Assembly: GCA_944386805.1 (NCBI GenBank)
Contig: CALXCO010000014.1
Location: 1 to 58,963 of the forward strand
Length of the DNA: 58,963 bases
From: an uncultured Clostridia bacterium
Lineage (GTDB): Bacteria > Bacillota > Clostridia > Oscillospirales > Ruminococcaceae
Direction: 5' to 3'
In this document: positions 25,400 to 35,583 of the stretch, in pieces
How positions within the stretch are numbered: the stretch's first letter is position 1
How the letters are laid out: every line of letters starts with the position of its first letter
Program-made: the position numbers and the translations under genes
The notes under the pieces: generated by a model
The model's database searches: none
What the model was told of the DNA's origin: nothing
What the model saw: the letters and a program-made list of their open reading frames with translations, nothing else

Positions 25400-26802
25400 A
25401 ATTTGCATACAAGCTTGCGCTGGTTATTTTGTCATTGTTATCGCTGGCGCTCTCCTTGGGCGGAACATGGACGATTGAACGGAATTTTTCGCATGTTCAG
25501 GACCAAATCATCCGGCAAAGCAGCCGCCAGCAGCTGCGTCAGCGCTATACGCTGGAGACCAGTTTCAGTCAGGCTGACGATAATTCTTCTGAAACCCTTT
25601 TTTCTCTCGCAACCCTTTACGCGGAACAGGAAAGGGGATTACTGGCGGCATCTGCGCCGTCATTTTCTCTTTTTGGGGAGAATGGGACGGTCCTCTACTC
25701 CAATATGCCCCACCTCATCTCCTATTCCGATCAACAGCAGGCGATTGCAGCAGGTGAGACGAAAGTTCGGTTTATCTCGGCAGGTGAAGGTCACTATTTG
25801 TTGCTTGCGACACCATTGCGCGGACTGGAGCAGGCAGTCTGGCTGGTCAATGCGTATGATGTCACGCCGCAGTTTGCCGAACGCGACCGCCAGATTCGGC
25901 AGCATCTGGTGTTGCAGTGTGCCGCACTTATTCTGACCGGAGTGGCGGCTATATTGATTTCAAGGCTGCTGACACGTTCGCTTCAAAAACTCAGTACGGC
26001 AAGCCGTGCCCTGTCCAATGGGGAAACCGGTATCCGGGTCGATATTTCGTCGGGGGATGAACTGGAACAGCTTGGCAAAACGTTTAACGGGATGGCGGAT
26101 GCAATCGAAACACAGATGCGGATGCTGCAGCAGGAAACCGATCGTCAAAAACGCTTTGTCACAGCCTTTACCCATGAACTGAAAACCCCAATGACCGCGA
26201 TTTTGGGGTATGCCAATCTGCTCCGAAGTGGGGAACAGCCTGCCCTGAAACGCCAGAAGGCGGCCGATTATATTTATCATGAGTCCAGACGGCTGGAATC
26301 TCTTTGTCAGGAGCTGCTGCTTTTGCTCGGACTGGAAAAAGGCGGCATCTGTTTACAGCCGGTCAGCATTGCTGCTGTCTGTCAGGATATCCGCCGCAGT
26401 TTGCCGGAATCTTTCCTCCATCTGGAGATGCAGTGTGAAGAAAACATGGCGGTGCAGGCGGACAGGGCACTGTTGGTGACGTTGATTCGGAATCTCGTGC
26501 TGAATGGGGCGGCGGCAGAACCGAAAGACCAGATGGTAACTGTCCGGTGTGCCCGTCAGACCGACGGAATCCGGCTGACGGTGGAAGACCATGGAAAAGG
26601 TATCCCGCAGTCGGAACTCGACAAAATTACAGAACCTTTTTACCGTGTGGACAAGAGCCGGGCAAGAGAAAACGGAGGCAGTGGACTGGGACTGAGTATC
26701 TGTTCGATGATTGCCCAGATCCATCAAAGCAAACTGGAATTCGACAGCCGTCCGGGAGAAGGTACACGGGTATCGATCATGCTGAAGGAGGCGCAGCTGT
26801 GA
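25396..26802 (+). CDS. sensor histidine kinase
   Basis: A 468-residue membrane kinase starting at GTG 25396 inside the regulator's stop (GTGA). There is a transmembrane segment at about 4-25, an outside sensor region (about 30-165), a second membrane segment (about 170-190), and a HAMP linker. HisKA follows with the phosphorylated His260 in FTHELKTPMTAILGYANLL. The ATP-binding domain has N-box LIRNLVLNGAAAE, G1 VEDHGKGI and G2 GGSGLGLSIC. The N-box carries Gly where the usual NxxxNA pattern has Asn-Ala, a mild deviation. It should phosphorylate the adjacent OmpR-type regulator. Confidence 0.9.
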   Translation: MKFAYKLALVILSLLSLALSLGGTWTIERNFSHVQDQIIRQSSRQQLRQRYTLETSFSQADDNSSETLFSLATLYAEQERGLLAASAPSFSLFGENGTVLYSNMPHLISYSDQQQAIAAGETKVRFISAGEGHYLLLATPLRGLEQAVWLVNAYDVTPQFAERDRQIRQHLVLQCAALILTGVAAILISRLLTRSLQKLSTASRALSNGETGIRVDISSGDELEQLGKTFNGMADAIETQMRMLQQETDRQKRFVTAFTHELKTPMTAILGYANLLRSGEQPALKRQKAADYIYHESRRLESLCQELLLLLGLEKGGICLQPVSIAAVCQDIRRSLPESFLHLEMQCEENMAVQADRALLVTLIRNLVLNGAAAEPKDQMVTVRCARQTDGIRLTVEDHGKGIPQSELDKITEPFYRVDKSRARENGGSGLGLSICSMIAQIHQSKLEFDSRPGEGTRVSIMLKEAQL

Positions 26803-27533
26803 AACAAATCGGTCGTTTACAGCCGGTGATACTGGGATTATTGAGCATGCTTTGCCTGGCTTCGATGGCATTGCCGGCGACATATGCCGCCTGGTATGAT
26901 GCGCGGCTGCTGGATGTGGATATTGCAAGGCCGGTAGAGGATACCCAGCTTTCCGAACAGGCACAGCAGATACCGGTTGTTTATGCGCTGTATCGCAAAC
27001 GGTATCTGTCGGGGATTGAGATGAATAGCAGCTGGACAACGGCTGATACAACCGAACAGGCCGATATCCTCTCCCAAAAGATGGAAGAGTTGAAAAATGC
27101 CCGGCTGCTGCCGTCACAGGCGGTGCAAAAGGCAGACCAGATATTGACGGCACCTTTTGTCATGGCATACAGTCAGCAGCAGGACGGATTTACCGGTAGC
27201 AGCTGTGAAAGTTATTCGCCGGGTCAGGAACATTCGAATGAGACCGCGAGGGCACAGTGGCACCAAAAAACCGGGCTGGTCACCTCCTGCACCATCTCTG
27301 TAAAATTGGAGCAGATGGACGTCAGTCCACTTTTGGACAGGTATCGGGTCTATCTTGGGGTCGATGTCCTGACCGACTGGCAGACGGTGGATACCGGCGG
27401 GAGCAGTGCCGTCAGCTGGTCGCCTTCGGGTCAGGTTTATCTGTATTATACCATCCGTTCAGACAGTTTGTCGTTTGGCGCAGTTTCATTGTCCGCTGAG
27501 GAGTTTGAAGCTTCATTTTCTGATAGTTTCTGA
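26799..27533 (+). CDS. membrane-anchored protein of unknown function in the two-component operon
   Basis: A 244-residue protein translated from GTG 26799, which overlaps the kinase stop, with AAGGAGG 8 nt upstream. One N-terminal hydrophobic segment (about 9-31, PVILGLLSMLCLASMALPA) acts as anchor or signal; the remaining 210 residues should lie outside. No catalytic motif or named domain is visible. Being between the kinase and the exporter genes, it may modulate the sensor or the transporter. Similar unnamed proteins occur with clostridial kinase-ABC operons (from memory, unverified). Confidence 0.65.
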   Translation: MKQIGRLQPVILGLLSMLCLASMALPATYAAWYDARLLDVDIARPVEDTQLSEQAQQIPVVYALYRKRYLSGIEMNSSWTTADTTEQADILSQKMEELKNARLLPSQAVQKADQILTAPFVMAYSQQQDGFTGSSCESYSPGQEHSNETARAQWHQKTGLVTSCTISVKLEQMDVSPLLDRYRVYLGVDVLTDWQTVDTGGSSAVSWSPSGQVYLYYTIRSDSLSFGAVSLSAEEFEASFSDSF

Positions 27534-27593
27534 CAGGAAACATTTCCGAAATGCCGGCATGATAATCTGACCACGAAAGGAAGGGATAACCCT

Positions 27594-28973
27594 ATGAAAA
27601 AAATGCCTGTTTTGGTGCTGACGCTCATTTTGGCGGCCAGCCTGTCCGCATGTCAGGTCAATCCTGCTGCCGACATCAATTCGGCCAGTTCTCAAGACAA
27701 TACGTCTTCTGCCCCATCCATTGTGGTCGATTCGTCCGAACCGGCGGCAGAAAATGCGCTGCATTCCCTCAAAATTGGAAACACCAACGGCCGGTATGCA
27801 ACCTCCTATCAGGTCGACCATACGATTTTGTGTTATATCGATTATCCTTCTGCCACCGATACGGCACTTTGTGCACAGCCGGCCTGTAACCATGACTCCG
27901 AAAGCTGTACCGCGTATATTCCCGGCGGTGCAATAGTTTCCAGTATCTGTCTGGTGGATGACCAGACCATCGCGTTTATTGTCAGTGAAAATCAGGGCAG
28001 TACGATTTATCTGGCGGACAGCAATGGGAGCAATCGCCGGAAAATCTATCAGACCGCCTCTGGAGAAGATATCTGGGAACTGACCTGTGCCGATGAAAAC
28101 AGCCTTTATTTTCCGGTCAGCATTGCACAGGACGACGGAAGTGTTGAGACGATGTACCGGATACCACGATCCGGCGGTGAACCTGAATCGGTATTCGACC
28201 TGTCTGGATGCCAGATCCTGGGAGCAGATGGTCGGAAGCTGGTCTGCTATGAATATGAATACAACGAACCGGAAAACGCACAGCAGCCCGAAATCCCGGA
28301 AGGTGCAACTCAGGAAGAAATCGATCAGCTGTATATCGAATATCAGTCAGGTCTTGTCGGCACCCATCGGGTTTATCTGCATGATATCGATACCGGCGCA
28401 GAACAGGATTTGGATAGCTGGACATCTACAATGGGAAATGAGGGGAGGCTGGTCCTCTGGCAGGATGGAAATTTGTACTGGTGTGAAAACGGGTGGAACC
28501 AGCTGCCGGACAGTATGCACTGGATGGCAGCTGACGGTCAGGACCACCAGGTTGCAATTTCCTGGCCAGCGAATGTTTTGAAGGATGTACAGTCGGACGA
28601 AAACGAAAATTCCTGTGTCGACCGGCTGGAGATGATTGTCCAGAATCGGGCTTTGCTGGTCGTCCACGGTCCGTGGGAGGATTTCCGCCGGTATGCGGTC
28701 GATTTGTCGGACGGTTCGGTCGCTGAGATTCCGCTTCAGTATCAAAGTAATGGCAAGGAAAAACCTGTTGCGATTCTGGGACAGAGTACAGACAGTCTGC
28801 TGGTGGAGATGGAAACGCAGATGGAGGATGTCACCTATATTCAGCAGGATGGAACACCGACAACCAATTCTTCGGTGACCAACCGATATGCACTGATCAC
28901 TTTCCCGGACTTTTTCGCGGGAAAGCCCAATTGCCGGGAAATTCAGGCACAGTATGTCCAGTCGATCTGGTAA
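27594..28973 (+). CDS. lipoprotein, probable beta-propeller (DUF5050-like)
   Basis: A 459-residue lipoprotein. The signal peptide ends in the lipobox LSAC with Cys20, and a Ser/Asn-rich linker follows. The rest is made of repeating strand pairs such as CLVDDQTIAFIVS, ENQGSTIYLADSNGSNRRKIY and EDIWELTCADENSLYFPV. Tandem blades like these occur in DUF5050/TolB-type propellers that bind ligands or proteins. A Cys-rich loop (CAQPACNHDSESC) may be disulfide- or metal-bound. AAAGGAAGGG precedes the ATG. Its place between the kinase and the exporter suggests a role in sensing or immunity to the exported or toxic compound. Confidence 0.7.
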   Translation: MKKMPVLVLTLILAASLSACQVNPAADINSASSQDNTSSAPSIVVDSSEPAAENALHSLKIGNTNGRYATSYQVDHTILCYIDYPSATDTALCAQPACNHDSESCTAYIPGGAIVSSICLVDDQTIAFIVSENQGSTIYLADSNGSNRRKIYQTASGEDIWELTCADENSLYFPVSIAQDDGSVETMYRIPRSGGEPESVFDLSGCQILGADGRKLVCYEYEYNEPENAQQPEIPEGATQEEIDQLYIEYQSGLVGTHRVYLHDIDTGAEQDLDSWTSTMGNEGRLVLWQDGNLYWCENGWNQLPDSMHWMAADGQDHQVAISWPANVLKDVQSDENENSCVDRLEMIVQNRALLVVHGPWEDFRRYAVDLSDGSVAEIPLQYQSNGKEKPVAILGQSTDSLLVEMETQMEDVTYIQQDGTPTTNSSVTNRYALITFPDFFAGKPNCREIQAQYVQSIW

Positions 28974-28985
28974 AACAGGTTTGGT

Positions 28986-29017
28986 AAAAACGGTACCGCT
29001 CAGGTGCCGTTTTTGTC
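28986..29017 (+). terminator. terminator-like hairpin inside the operon
   Basis: AAAAACGGTACC pairs with GGTGCCGTTTTT, then GTCTTTT. It lies between the lipoprotein and the ABC genes, so part of the transcripts may end here. Confidence 0.65.
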
Positions 29018-29077
29018 TTTTCGGAAATAAAACAGAAATACAGGTGTGTTACCTTTTCTGTCAGGAAGGTGACCGCA

Positions 29078-29833
29078 ATGCAACATACAAATTTACCCCA
29101 GTTGGAAATGAAAGGGCTGAAAAAGGTGTACCCATTGCCGGGCGGCGGACAGAAAAAAGCACTCGATGGGATTTCGATTACGCTGACACCGGGACTGTAT
29201 GGGCTGTTGGGCCCAAATGGAGCGGGCAAATCTACCCTCATTGGAATCATTACCGGCAGTATTGCACCTGATGGCGGGCATGTGCTCTGGAACGGTGGTC
29301 CGGCATATGGTATCCGGTTCCGCCGTGCACTCGGCTATGCTCCGCAGCAGCAACACCTTTATGCAAATTATACCGGACGCCGGTTTCTGGCTTATCTGGC
29401 GGCTTTAAAGGAAATCCCGCGAAAGGATGTTGCAGGTGAGGTGGAGAGGGTCGCCGCGGCGGTCAATCTGGAGCATGATCTGGATAAACGGCTGGCGGCC
29501 TGTTCCGGCGGTATGAAACAACGCCTTTTGGTGGCGTCGGCACTGTTGGGAAATCCACAGCTGCTGATTCTGGATGAACCGACCGCCGGTCTTGACCCAA
29601 GAGAACGGGTGCGGCTGCGCAACCTCTTGTATGGGATGGCACGGGAACGGGTGATTCTGGTCGCGTCACATGTCGTTTCGGACGTGGAGTCTGTTGCCGA
29701 TCAGGTGATTTTGCTTCGCTCCGGACAGATTGTCGATGCCGCACCTGTCCCGGCATTGATTACACAATATGCGCCCGGTAAGGGGCTGGAGGATGTCTAT
29801 CTGCATGTCTTTGGTGAGGAGGACGGAAAATGA
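29078..29833 (+). CDS. ABC exporter ATP-binding protein
   Basis: A 251-residue ATPase of the drug/antimicrobial-peptide exporter type. Walker A is GPNGAGKST (Lys51), the signature LAACSGGMKQRL, and Walker B LLILDEPTAGLDP, followed by an H-loop SHVVSD. The Q-loop region reads GYAPQQQHLY. ATG 29078 lies 8 nt behind AGGAAGG; a GTG 9 nt earlier is within the ribosome site. It overlaps the permease gene by 4 nt. It drives the membrane protein 29830-32211. Confidence 0.9.
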   Translation: MQHTNLPQLEMKGLKKVYPLPGGGQKKALDGISITLTPGLYGLLGPNGAGKSTLIGIITGSIAPDGGHVLWNGGPAYGIRFRRALGYAPQQQHLYANYTGRRFLAYLAALKEIPRKDVAGEVERVAAAVNLEHDLDKRLAACSGGMKQRLLVASALLGNPQLLILDEPTAGLDPRERVRLRNLLYGMARERVILVASHVVSDVESVADQVILLRSGQIVDAAPVPALITQYAPGKGLEDVYLHVFGEEDGK

Positions 29834-32211
29834 GCCTGTTTCTTGCCGAGATGCGAAAAATATGGGCAAACCGAACCTTTTTGCTGCTGGTCGCCGTGCT
29901 GGCTTTTGCAAACCTGCTGCTGCTCTGGATGGGTACCCGGCCTGCCGCAAACCAGCCCACTGCCGCCGCATACCGGACGGCAGCACAGCAGCTTTCCGGA
30001 CTCTCGATGGAGGAAAAGGGAACGCTGCTGCATGCCCGCTGTTCAGATGCAGAAAGCCTTTTGAAGATCGAACAGTTTTACCGTGAGTCGGCAGCCGGCA
30101 GTCCATACTGGACGGGGTATCGGGAACAGAATCGGGAGCTGTTTGAAGAATATGAGCAGCGCTATCTGGAACATGATTATACGGTATTGACCGGGAGTTT
30201 ATCAGGCGACTATCTCCTATATCAACAGCTGATGGGGGAATACGATGTTGTATCCGGCTATCCGGCATTTTTGGAAGAAGTCCGGACCAAAGCGGTACGC
30301 CTGTCAGGGTTGTCCATCTTCCAGACCCAACAGTCTGATTATGAACGCAAAAGCATCCAAAAAGCAGCACAGGCTTATGCCAGACTGGATACGGTAAACA
30401 TTGACTATTATCCGCAGAAAGGAATCTATACCGCACTTTCTTATACCTTTACCGATTTGGTTTTGCTGGCTGCATCGTTGCTGCTGGCGTTCCTGATGGT
30501 TCGTCAGGAACGGGATAACGGCCTTTTGGGGCTGATTCGGGCGCTGCCCGGCGGCAGACTTAAAACTGCCGCCGCCAAACTTGCGGTTTTTGCAGTGAGT
30601 TTGGCGGCAGTGTTATTGCTGCTGTACGGCGTCAACCTGTTTTACTGCGGCGTTTCGTTTGGATTGGGGCCGCTTTCCCGCAGTATCCAGAGCGTCCCTG
30701 CGCTGATGCGCTGTACGATGCAGATCACGGTCGGACAGTATTTCTGCCTGTTTCTGATGGCAAAATGGGCCGGTACCTTTGTCATGGGACTGTGGGTTAT
30801 GCTGGCCGTACTGGTAGCCCGGCATGCGCTGGTCGGGTGGATTGGTGCACTGGCGCTTCCGGCGGCGATGTATGGGATTCGATGGGCTATACCCGCGACT
30901 TCCAGACTCAACGTGATAAAATATGCCAACCTTGCCAGTTTACTGCAAACCAATGAGCTGCTGGGAATCTATCAGAATCTGTATTGGTTTGGTTCACCGG
31001 TTCCGCTGCACTGGGTGGAATGGATGGCGGCAATCGCTTTTGGACTTGTGTTTGGGGTATCCTTTTGCCTGGTGTTTACCTGGGCACAGCTCCTCCCGTC
31101 GCCGGTCCATCCGGCGGTTCTTCGCCTGAGCCGCCGGACCCATGCGACAACCGTTTTTTGGGAAGAGGGGAAAAAACTGTTCTGGATGAATGGCGCCGCG
31201 ATCATTCTGATATTTTTCCTGATGTTCAGTCTGTATCAGACCGCTGCCTCTGAAAACTATCTGGATGCGGATGAGATATACTATGCTTATTATATGAAAC
31301 AGCTTTCCGGTCCATGGACTGCTGAAAACGCTGCCCGGATGACATACTTTAAGCAGGAGTTTCAGCCGATGCTCCAGGTACAGCAAAAAGTCTCTGCCGG
31401 TGAGCTCAGTGAATATGCACTGACGGAGTATGCGCCGTTGCAGAGAAAGTATCAGATATACACCCAGATTATCCAAAATAACATCAACGGCTATCTGAAA
31501 GAACACCCCGGCGCCTGGCTGGTCTACGAAACCGGCTATCGGAAACTGTTCGGCCGTGTCGGCACGGAGGACAGGTCGGATACCATTTATGCCGGGCTTT
31601 TATGTGCTTTTTGCTTTTCGGGACTGTTTGCAATGGAACGAAAAAGTGGGCTGGATATCCTGCTGCGTGCAGCTCCTCTGGGACAGAAAAAAACCGTTTA
31701 TATGAAGCTGCTGCAAGGCAGTATCGCCGCTGTTATCATCGCGTTGGGGACGTCTCTGCCGCATTTGTGGGAAATTATCCGGGATTATGGCCTGCCGGCT
31801 CTGCTGGCTCCGGCAATGAGTCTATCCGACTTTGAGAATATACCGCAATGGATTACCCTCAGTGACCTGCTGGTTTTCTGGCTGATCTGTCGAATCGCCG
31901 CCTGTATCGGGATGGGTGTGATTGCACTCTGGATCGGACAGAAAACAGGGAATCCATTGACCGCCTGTTTTCTGTCCGCAGTATCTTTCTGCCTTCCTTG
32001 TCTGCTGGCAATGTCCGGAATGGAAAACGGGATTGAATGGCTGGGATTTTTCCCGCTGTTTCATGCCGTTTCCCTTTGTGCAGTGCAGGGGGTGTCTGAC
32101 AGTGGTCTGCCATACAGCTATTCCTGGGTCGTCTGGCTGCTCCTTTTTCTTGATGTGGCTGGTGTATGGGCGGCTGCCGAAAGTCTGTTGCTTGCATATG
32201 ATGGACCCTGA
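29830..32211 (+). CDS. ABC-2-like exporter membrane protein with two similar halves
   Basis: A 793-residue membrane protein. It has a duplicated layout: a membrane segment (about 14-35), a long outside loop (about 40-200) and a cluster of about five membrane helices (from about 210). The plan repeats from about 448 (LFWMNGAAIILIFFLMFSLY), with a loop to about 580 and another helix cluster. Each half resembles an ABC-2 exporter subunit, so one chain can pair with a homodimer of the ATPase. It overlaps the ATPase gene by ATGA. Substrate unknown; such exporters in kinase-linked operons usually remove peptides or antibiotics. Confidence 0.8.
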   Translation: MSLFLAEMRKIWANRTFLLLVAVLAFANLLLLWMGTRPAANQPTAAAYRTAAQQLSGLSMEEKGTLLHARCSDAESLLKIEQFYRESAAGSPYWTGYREQNRELFEEYEQRYLEHDYTVLTGSLSGDYLLYQQLMGEYDVVSGYPAFLEEVRTKAVRLSGLSIFQTQQSDYERKSIQKAAQAYARLDTVNIDYYPQKGIYTALSYTFTDLVLLAASLLLAFLMVRQERDNGLLGLIRALPGGRLKTAAAKLAVFAVSLAAVLLLLYGVNLFYCGVSFGLGPLSRSIQSVPALMRCTMQITVGQYFCLFLMAKWAGTFVMGLWVMLAVLVARHALVGWIGALALPAAMYGIRWAIPATSRLNVIKYANLASLLQTNELLGIYQNLYWFGSPVPLHWVEWMAAIAFGLVFGVSFCLVFTWAQLLPSPVHPAVLRLSRRTHATTVFWEEGKKLFWMNGAAIILIFFLMFSLYQTAASENYLDADEIYYAYYMKQLSGPWTAENAARMTYFKQEFQPMLQVQQKVSAGELSEYALTEYAPLQRKYQIYTQIIQNNINGYLKEHPGAWLVYETGYRKLFGRVGTEDRSDTIYAGLLCAFCFSGLFAMERKSGLDILLRAAPLGQKKTVYMKLLQGSIAAVIIALGTSLPHLWEIIRDYGLPALLAPAMSLSDFENIPQWITLSDLLVFWLICRIAACIGMGVIALWIGQKTGNPLTACFLSAVSFCLPCLLAMSGMENGIEWLGFFPLFHAVSLCAVQGVSDSGLPYSYSWVVWLLLFLDVAGVWAAAESLLLAYDGP

Positions 32212-32453
32212 TTTCAGTAAAGCATTGTAATACAGACTCCTGTAGCTGATCTATAAAAAATCCTTCATCGTTGTCACAAAACAGAATACGCATCGAAATC
32301 ACCACTGCTTAAATATTCGCTGTATTATAACATATGAATGCAAAATTGTACCATTTCATTTTTTCTCTTGCTTGTCGGTATCATGAGTCTTGAAATGGCG
32401 CTAAAGATGCTACAGAAAGGACAATTTTTCACATTTTTGATTCTTTAGTGTGG

Positions 32454-32499
32454 AAAGCTCACCGTTTTGCTGTGGTTGCCATCGGAAACGGTGAGCTTT
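32454..32499. terminator. perfect 14-bp inverted repeat between converging units
   Basis: AAAGCTCACCGTTT (32454-32467) pairs with AAACGGTGAGCTTT (32486-32499). It lies between the exporter gene and minus-strand fragments. T runs are weak on both sides. The remaining bases 32212-32528 show nothing else. Confidence 0.5.
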
Positions 32500-32528
32500 C
32501 TGCATTCTGTAAAAGTTTTAAGAAGTGT

Positions 32529-32990
<462 letters not shown>

Positions 32991-34230
32991 TGGCCGTCCA
33001 GCAGCAGTTCTCCCGCCGTTGGGGTGTCAAGACCCGCCATCAGGCTTAACAGGGTACTCTTGCCGCTGCCCGACGGACCTGCGACAGCATACAGCTTCCC
33101 ACTCTTAAATGTCCAGTTCACATCCATCGGCTGCACAACGGCGCGCAGTTCTTCATCCCAGATGACGAGGTTCAGTGAAAGCAGGCTGGCAGTATCATTC
33201 TGTACAATCTGCTCTGCGGCGGTCCGGAAGGTGTCCAGTTCACGGTTGAAGGCCGGGTCGAGATAAAAGTCCGCAACCGAATAGTACAGGTTGTTTCCGT
33301 AAAGCTGCTGCATCAGGGCAAGCGGCATCAGTACTGCCTCCCCATTGAGGTTGCCAAGGCCGTTGAACTGGCCGGTATAGCTCCCCTTTACAACGGCGGT
33401 CACCGCCTGAGAACCGACGCTCAGTATCAGCTGACTGCCCGGACTGCCCCCAAATTGCTCCAGCATCCCTTCGGATACCACGATTGGATACCATTCGGCC
33501 TTGTCGCTGTAATCCTGGGAAAACATCGTCTCGTCCCATCCGTCCTGGTAGGTGATCTGTCCGTCGCCTCCGGAGACCATCATCCCCGCTGTCATCTCCC
33601 GATTGAGGACGTCGGTGTCGTTGATACCGCACAGGGTCATGTCGAAAATGGATGGACCGCGGCCGGTGATCCTGGTCAGCCCGGCATCGGTCATCGCGGC
33701 AACCAGCTTGCTGTCCTGGACAAATCCGGTGGCGATGATCCCATCGACGGTCCTGCCGGCAATAAATCCGGGTTCGCTGGTGTAGCTGCCGGAAACACTC
33801 TTCAGAATCTCCGCTTCTACTGAAATGTTGCGGTACATTTCATCAATTCGCTGGTCGGTCTGGAGGATGGCCTGCTGTATCCAGCCCAGCGCCAGCATGA
33901 AAATGGTCGATACAATAAAAATCAGGGCTGCGGGTCCTTTGCTCCGGCAGATCTGCCGCCGGATAAACCGGACCAGTCCCGGTACCCGATGACCTGTCGG
34001 GACAACTGCCGGAGAAGATATCTGCCCGGATTTTTCGGTGTGTGGCTGTCCGATGTTTGCAGGGGCGGCAGTTGGTAAAGGCATGCTGGGCATGCCGGAC
34101 ATGTCGGACATGCCGGGGGTTGGCTGTCGGCGATGGCTTTTGTGCGGTTCGTGCAGAAGGTCGATGACCGGGCGATGGGATAACCCAATATAACCCAAAA
34201 GCGTCAGCAGGGTCAGCAGCGCCAGTGAGA

Positions 34231-35095
34231 TTATCCATATTGCGGCAGGATGGCTGTAACAGCAGGCAATTCCGTTCCATCGCGGCAGCATTCCAGTACA
34301 TCGTCGGTATCCGGAAGCAGATAGGTCAGCTGGTCGAGCGGGCAGTGAACCGGTCCGGTATTTTGCGCCGGTAAATCGACCGTGATTTCGCCGCCGTTTG
34401 CAGCGGAAGACTGAAGATGCGCAATCTGGGCCTGATAGTAGGTCAGAAGCCGGTCTTCCTGCTGTTGGGTCAGCTGATTTCCGGCCACGAGACGGTCTGC
34501 TGTTGTCTGCAATTCCGCCAGCCAGTCATCCATCTCATCCAGCAGATACCCGGACGGACTGTCCGTCCGCAAACTGTCGGTCTGACTGCCCGGAACAACC
34601 GGGAAAGCCGCCAGTATCAGTGCAAATCCACTCACCAGCATGACGGCTGCAATACTGGCAGGGATCGAGCACTTTTGATACCGCATAATCGACAGCGTTC
34701 TTTCCTCGATTGCGTACCGGCTGAAATGGCTGCACAGCGTAAACCCCCGGCTTTTGCGCTCTTCCATATCGAGCAGCGAAAGGGCATACCCGGCTCGCTG
34801 CTTTTCCCCTAAAGTCCGCAGAACCCCTTCGTCACAGGCCAGTTCCATATCGCGGTTGGCCAGCATCACCATCACCCACACCATCGGATGAAACCAGTAG
34901 ACGCACAGGACCGCTGCCAACAGGATTTTTGCGGCGGTATCAAACCGTCTGATATGGATGTATTCGTGGGTCAGGACACTGGTCAGAAGCCGGTCATTTT
35001 CGCTCTCTATCTGTTTGGGCAGTAAAATGACCGGCCGAAATATGCCATAGGTGGGTGAACCGATGCGGTCGGATACCCTGACCGATATCGGCCTG
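34231..35095 (-). pseudogene. M56 (BlaR1/MecR1-type) peptidase fragment
   Basis: The core of a membrane zinc peptidase: VRVSDRIGSPTYGIFRPVIL, then LTHEYIHIRRFD with the HExxH zinc site, DMELACDEGVL, and a membrane segment (SIAAVMLVSGFALILAAFPV) before a soluble tail. M56 proteins normally have several helices before this point; here the coding similarity ends near 35090, where the opposite strand becomes the tail of a glycosidase. The C-terminus also runs out into the permease fragment near 34245. Both ends are deletion junctions. The frame itself is open to an ATG at 35172, but those first 25 codons are antisense to the glycosidase tail. Confidence 0.7.
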
Positions 35096-35395
35096 CTGCG
35101 GGATAAATTCTCCGGTATCATTCGGTATGAGACGACCTTCTCCGGAAAGGCAGGAATGCTCGATCTGGGCACCTGCTATGAAGCTGCCGAAGTCTTCGTC
35201 AACGGCAGTTCGGCCGGTGTACGCATCGGCTATCCGTATCGGTATGACCTGACCGGATTGTCGCACGACGGCGTAAATACGCTGCGGGTCGAGGCCGCGA
35301 CAACCCTCGCCGGTGCTCAGATGGACCCGCTGTCAATGCAGCGCCCGGTTGAACCCGATGGAATGATGGGACCCAGACTCTTCCGGACAGTTTGA
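35090..35395 (+). pseudogene. C-terminal fragment of a GH106/GH2-like glycosidase
   Basis: About 100 codons forming a jelly-roll end domain: FSGIIRYETTFSG, LDLGTCYEAAEVFVNGSSAG, YRYDLTGLSHDGVNTLRVEA, MMGPRLFRT. This pattern (a carbohydrate-binding sandwich with a VFVNG hairpin) closes alpha-L-rhamnosidases of GH106 and some GH2 enzymes. All catalytic parts are missing and the fragment starts inside the M56 remnant. It points to a lost glycoside-degradation gene next to the second sugar cluster. Confidence 0.6.
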
Positions 35396-35492
35396 TGACT
35401 GCCGCAGACCCTGTGCCGGTTACGATGACTGTTCCGTGGCGGAATTGATGGATTGAATTTGATACGCCTGCAGGATGAAGAACCGATAAATG

Positions 35493-35541
35493 AAAACTTC
35501 CAGTGTGACGGCTCTGTAACCGCTGCACTGGAAGTTTTTGT
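35493..35541. terminator. bidirectional terminator
   Basis: AAAACTTCCAGTG (35493-35505) pairs with CACTGGAAGTTTT (35526-35538), a 13-bp perfect stem with T on both sides. It can end the minus-strand regulator and anything arriving on the plus strand. Confidence 0.75.
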
Positions 35542-35583
35542 CTGTATCAATCATTTTACGGCGGGTTCCGCCAAACCCACCCA

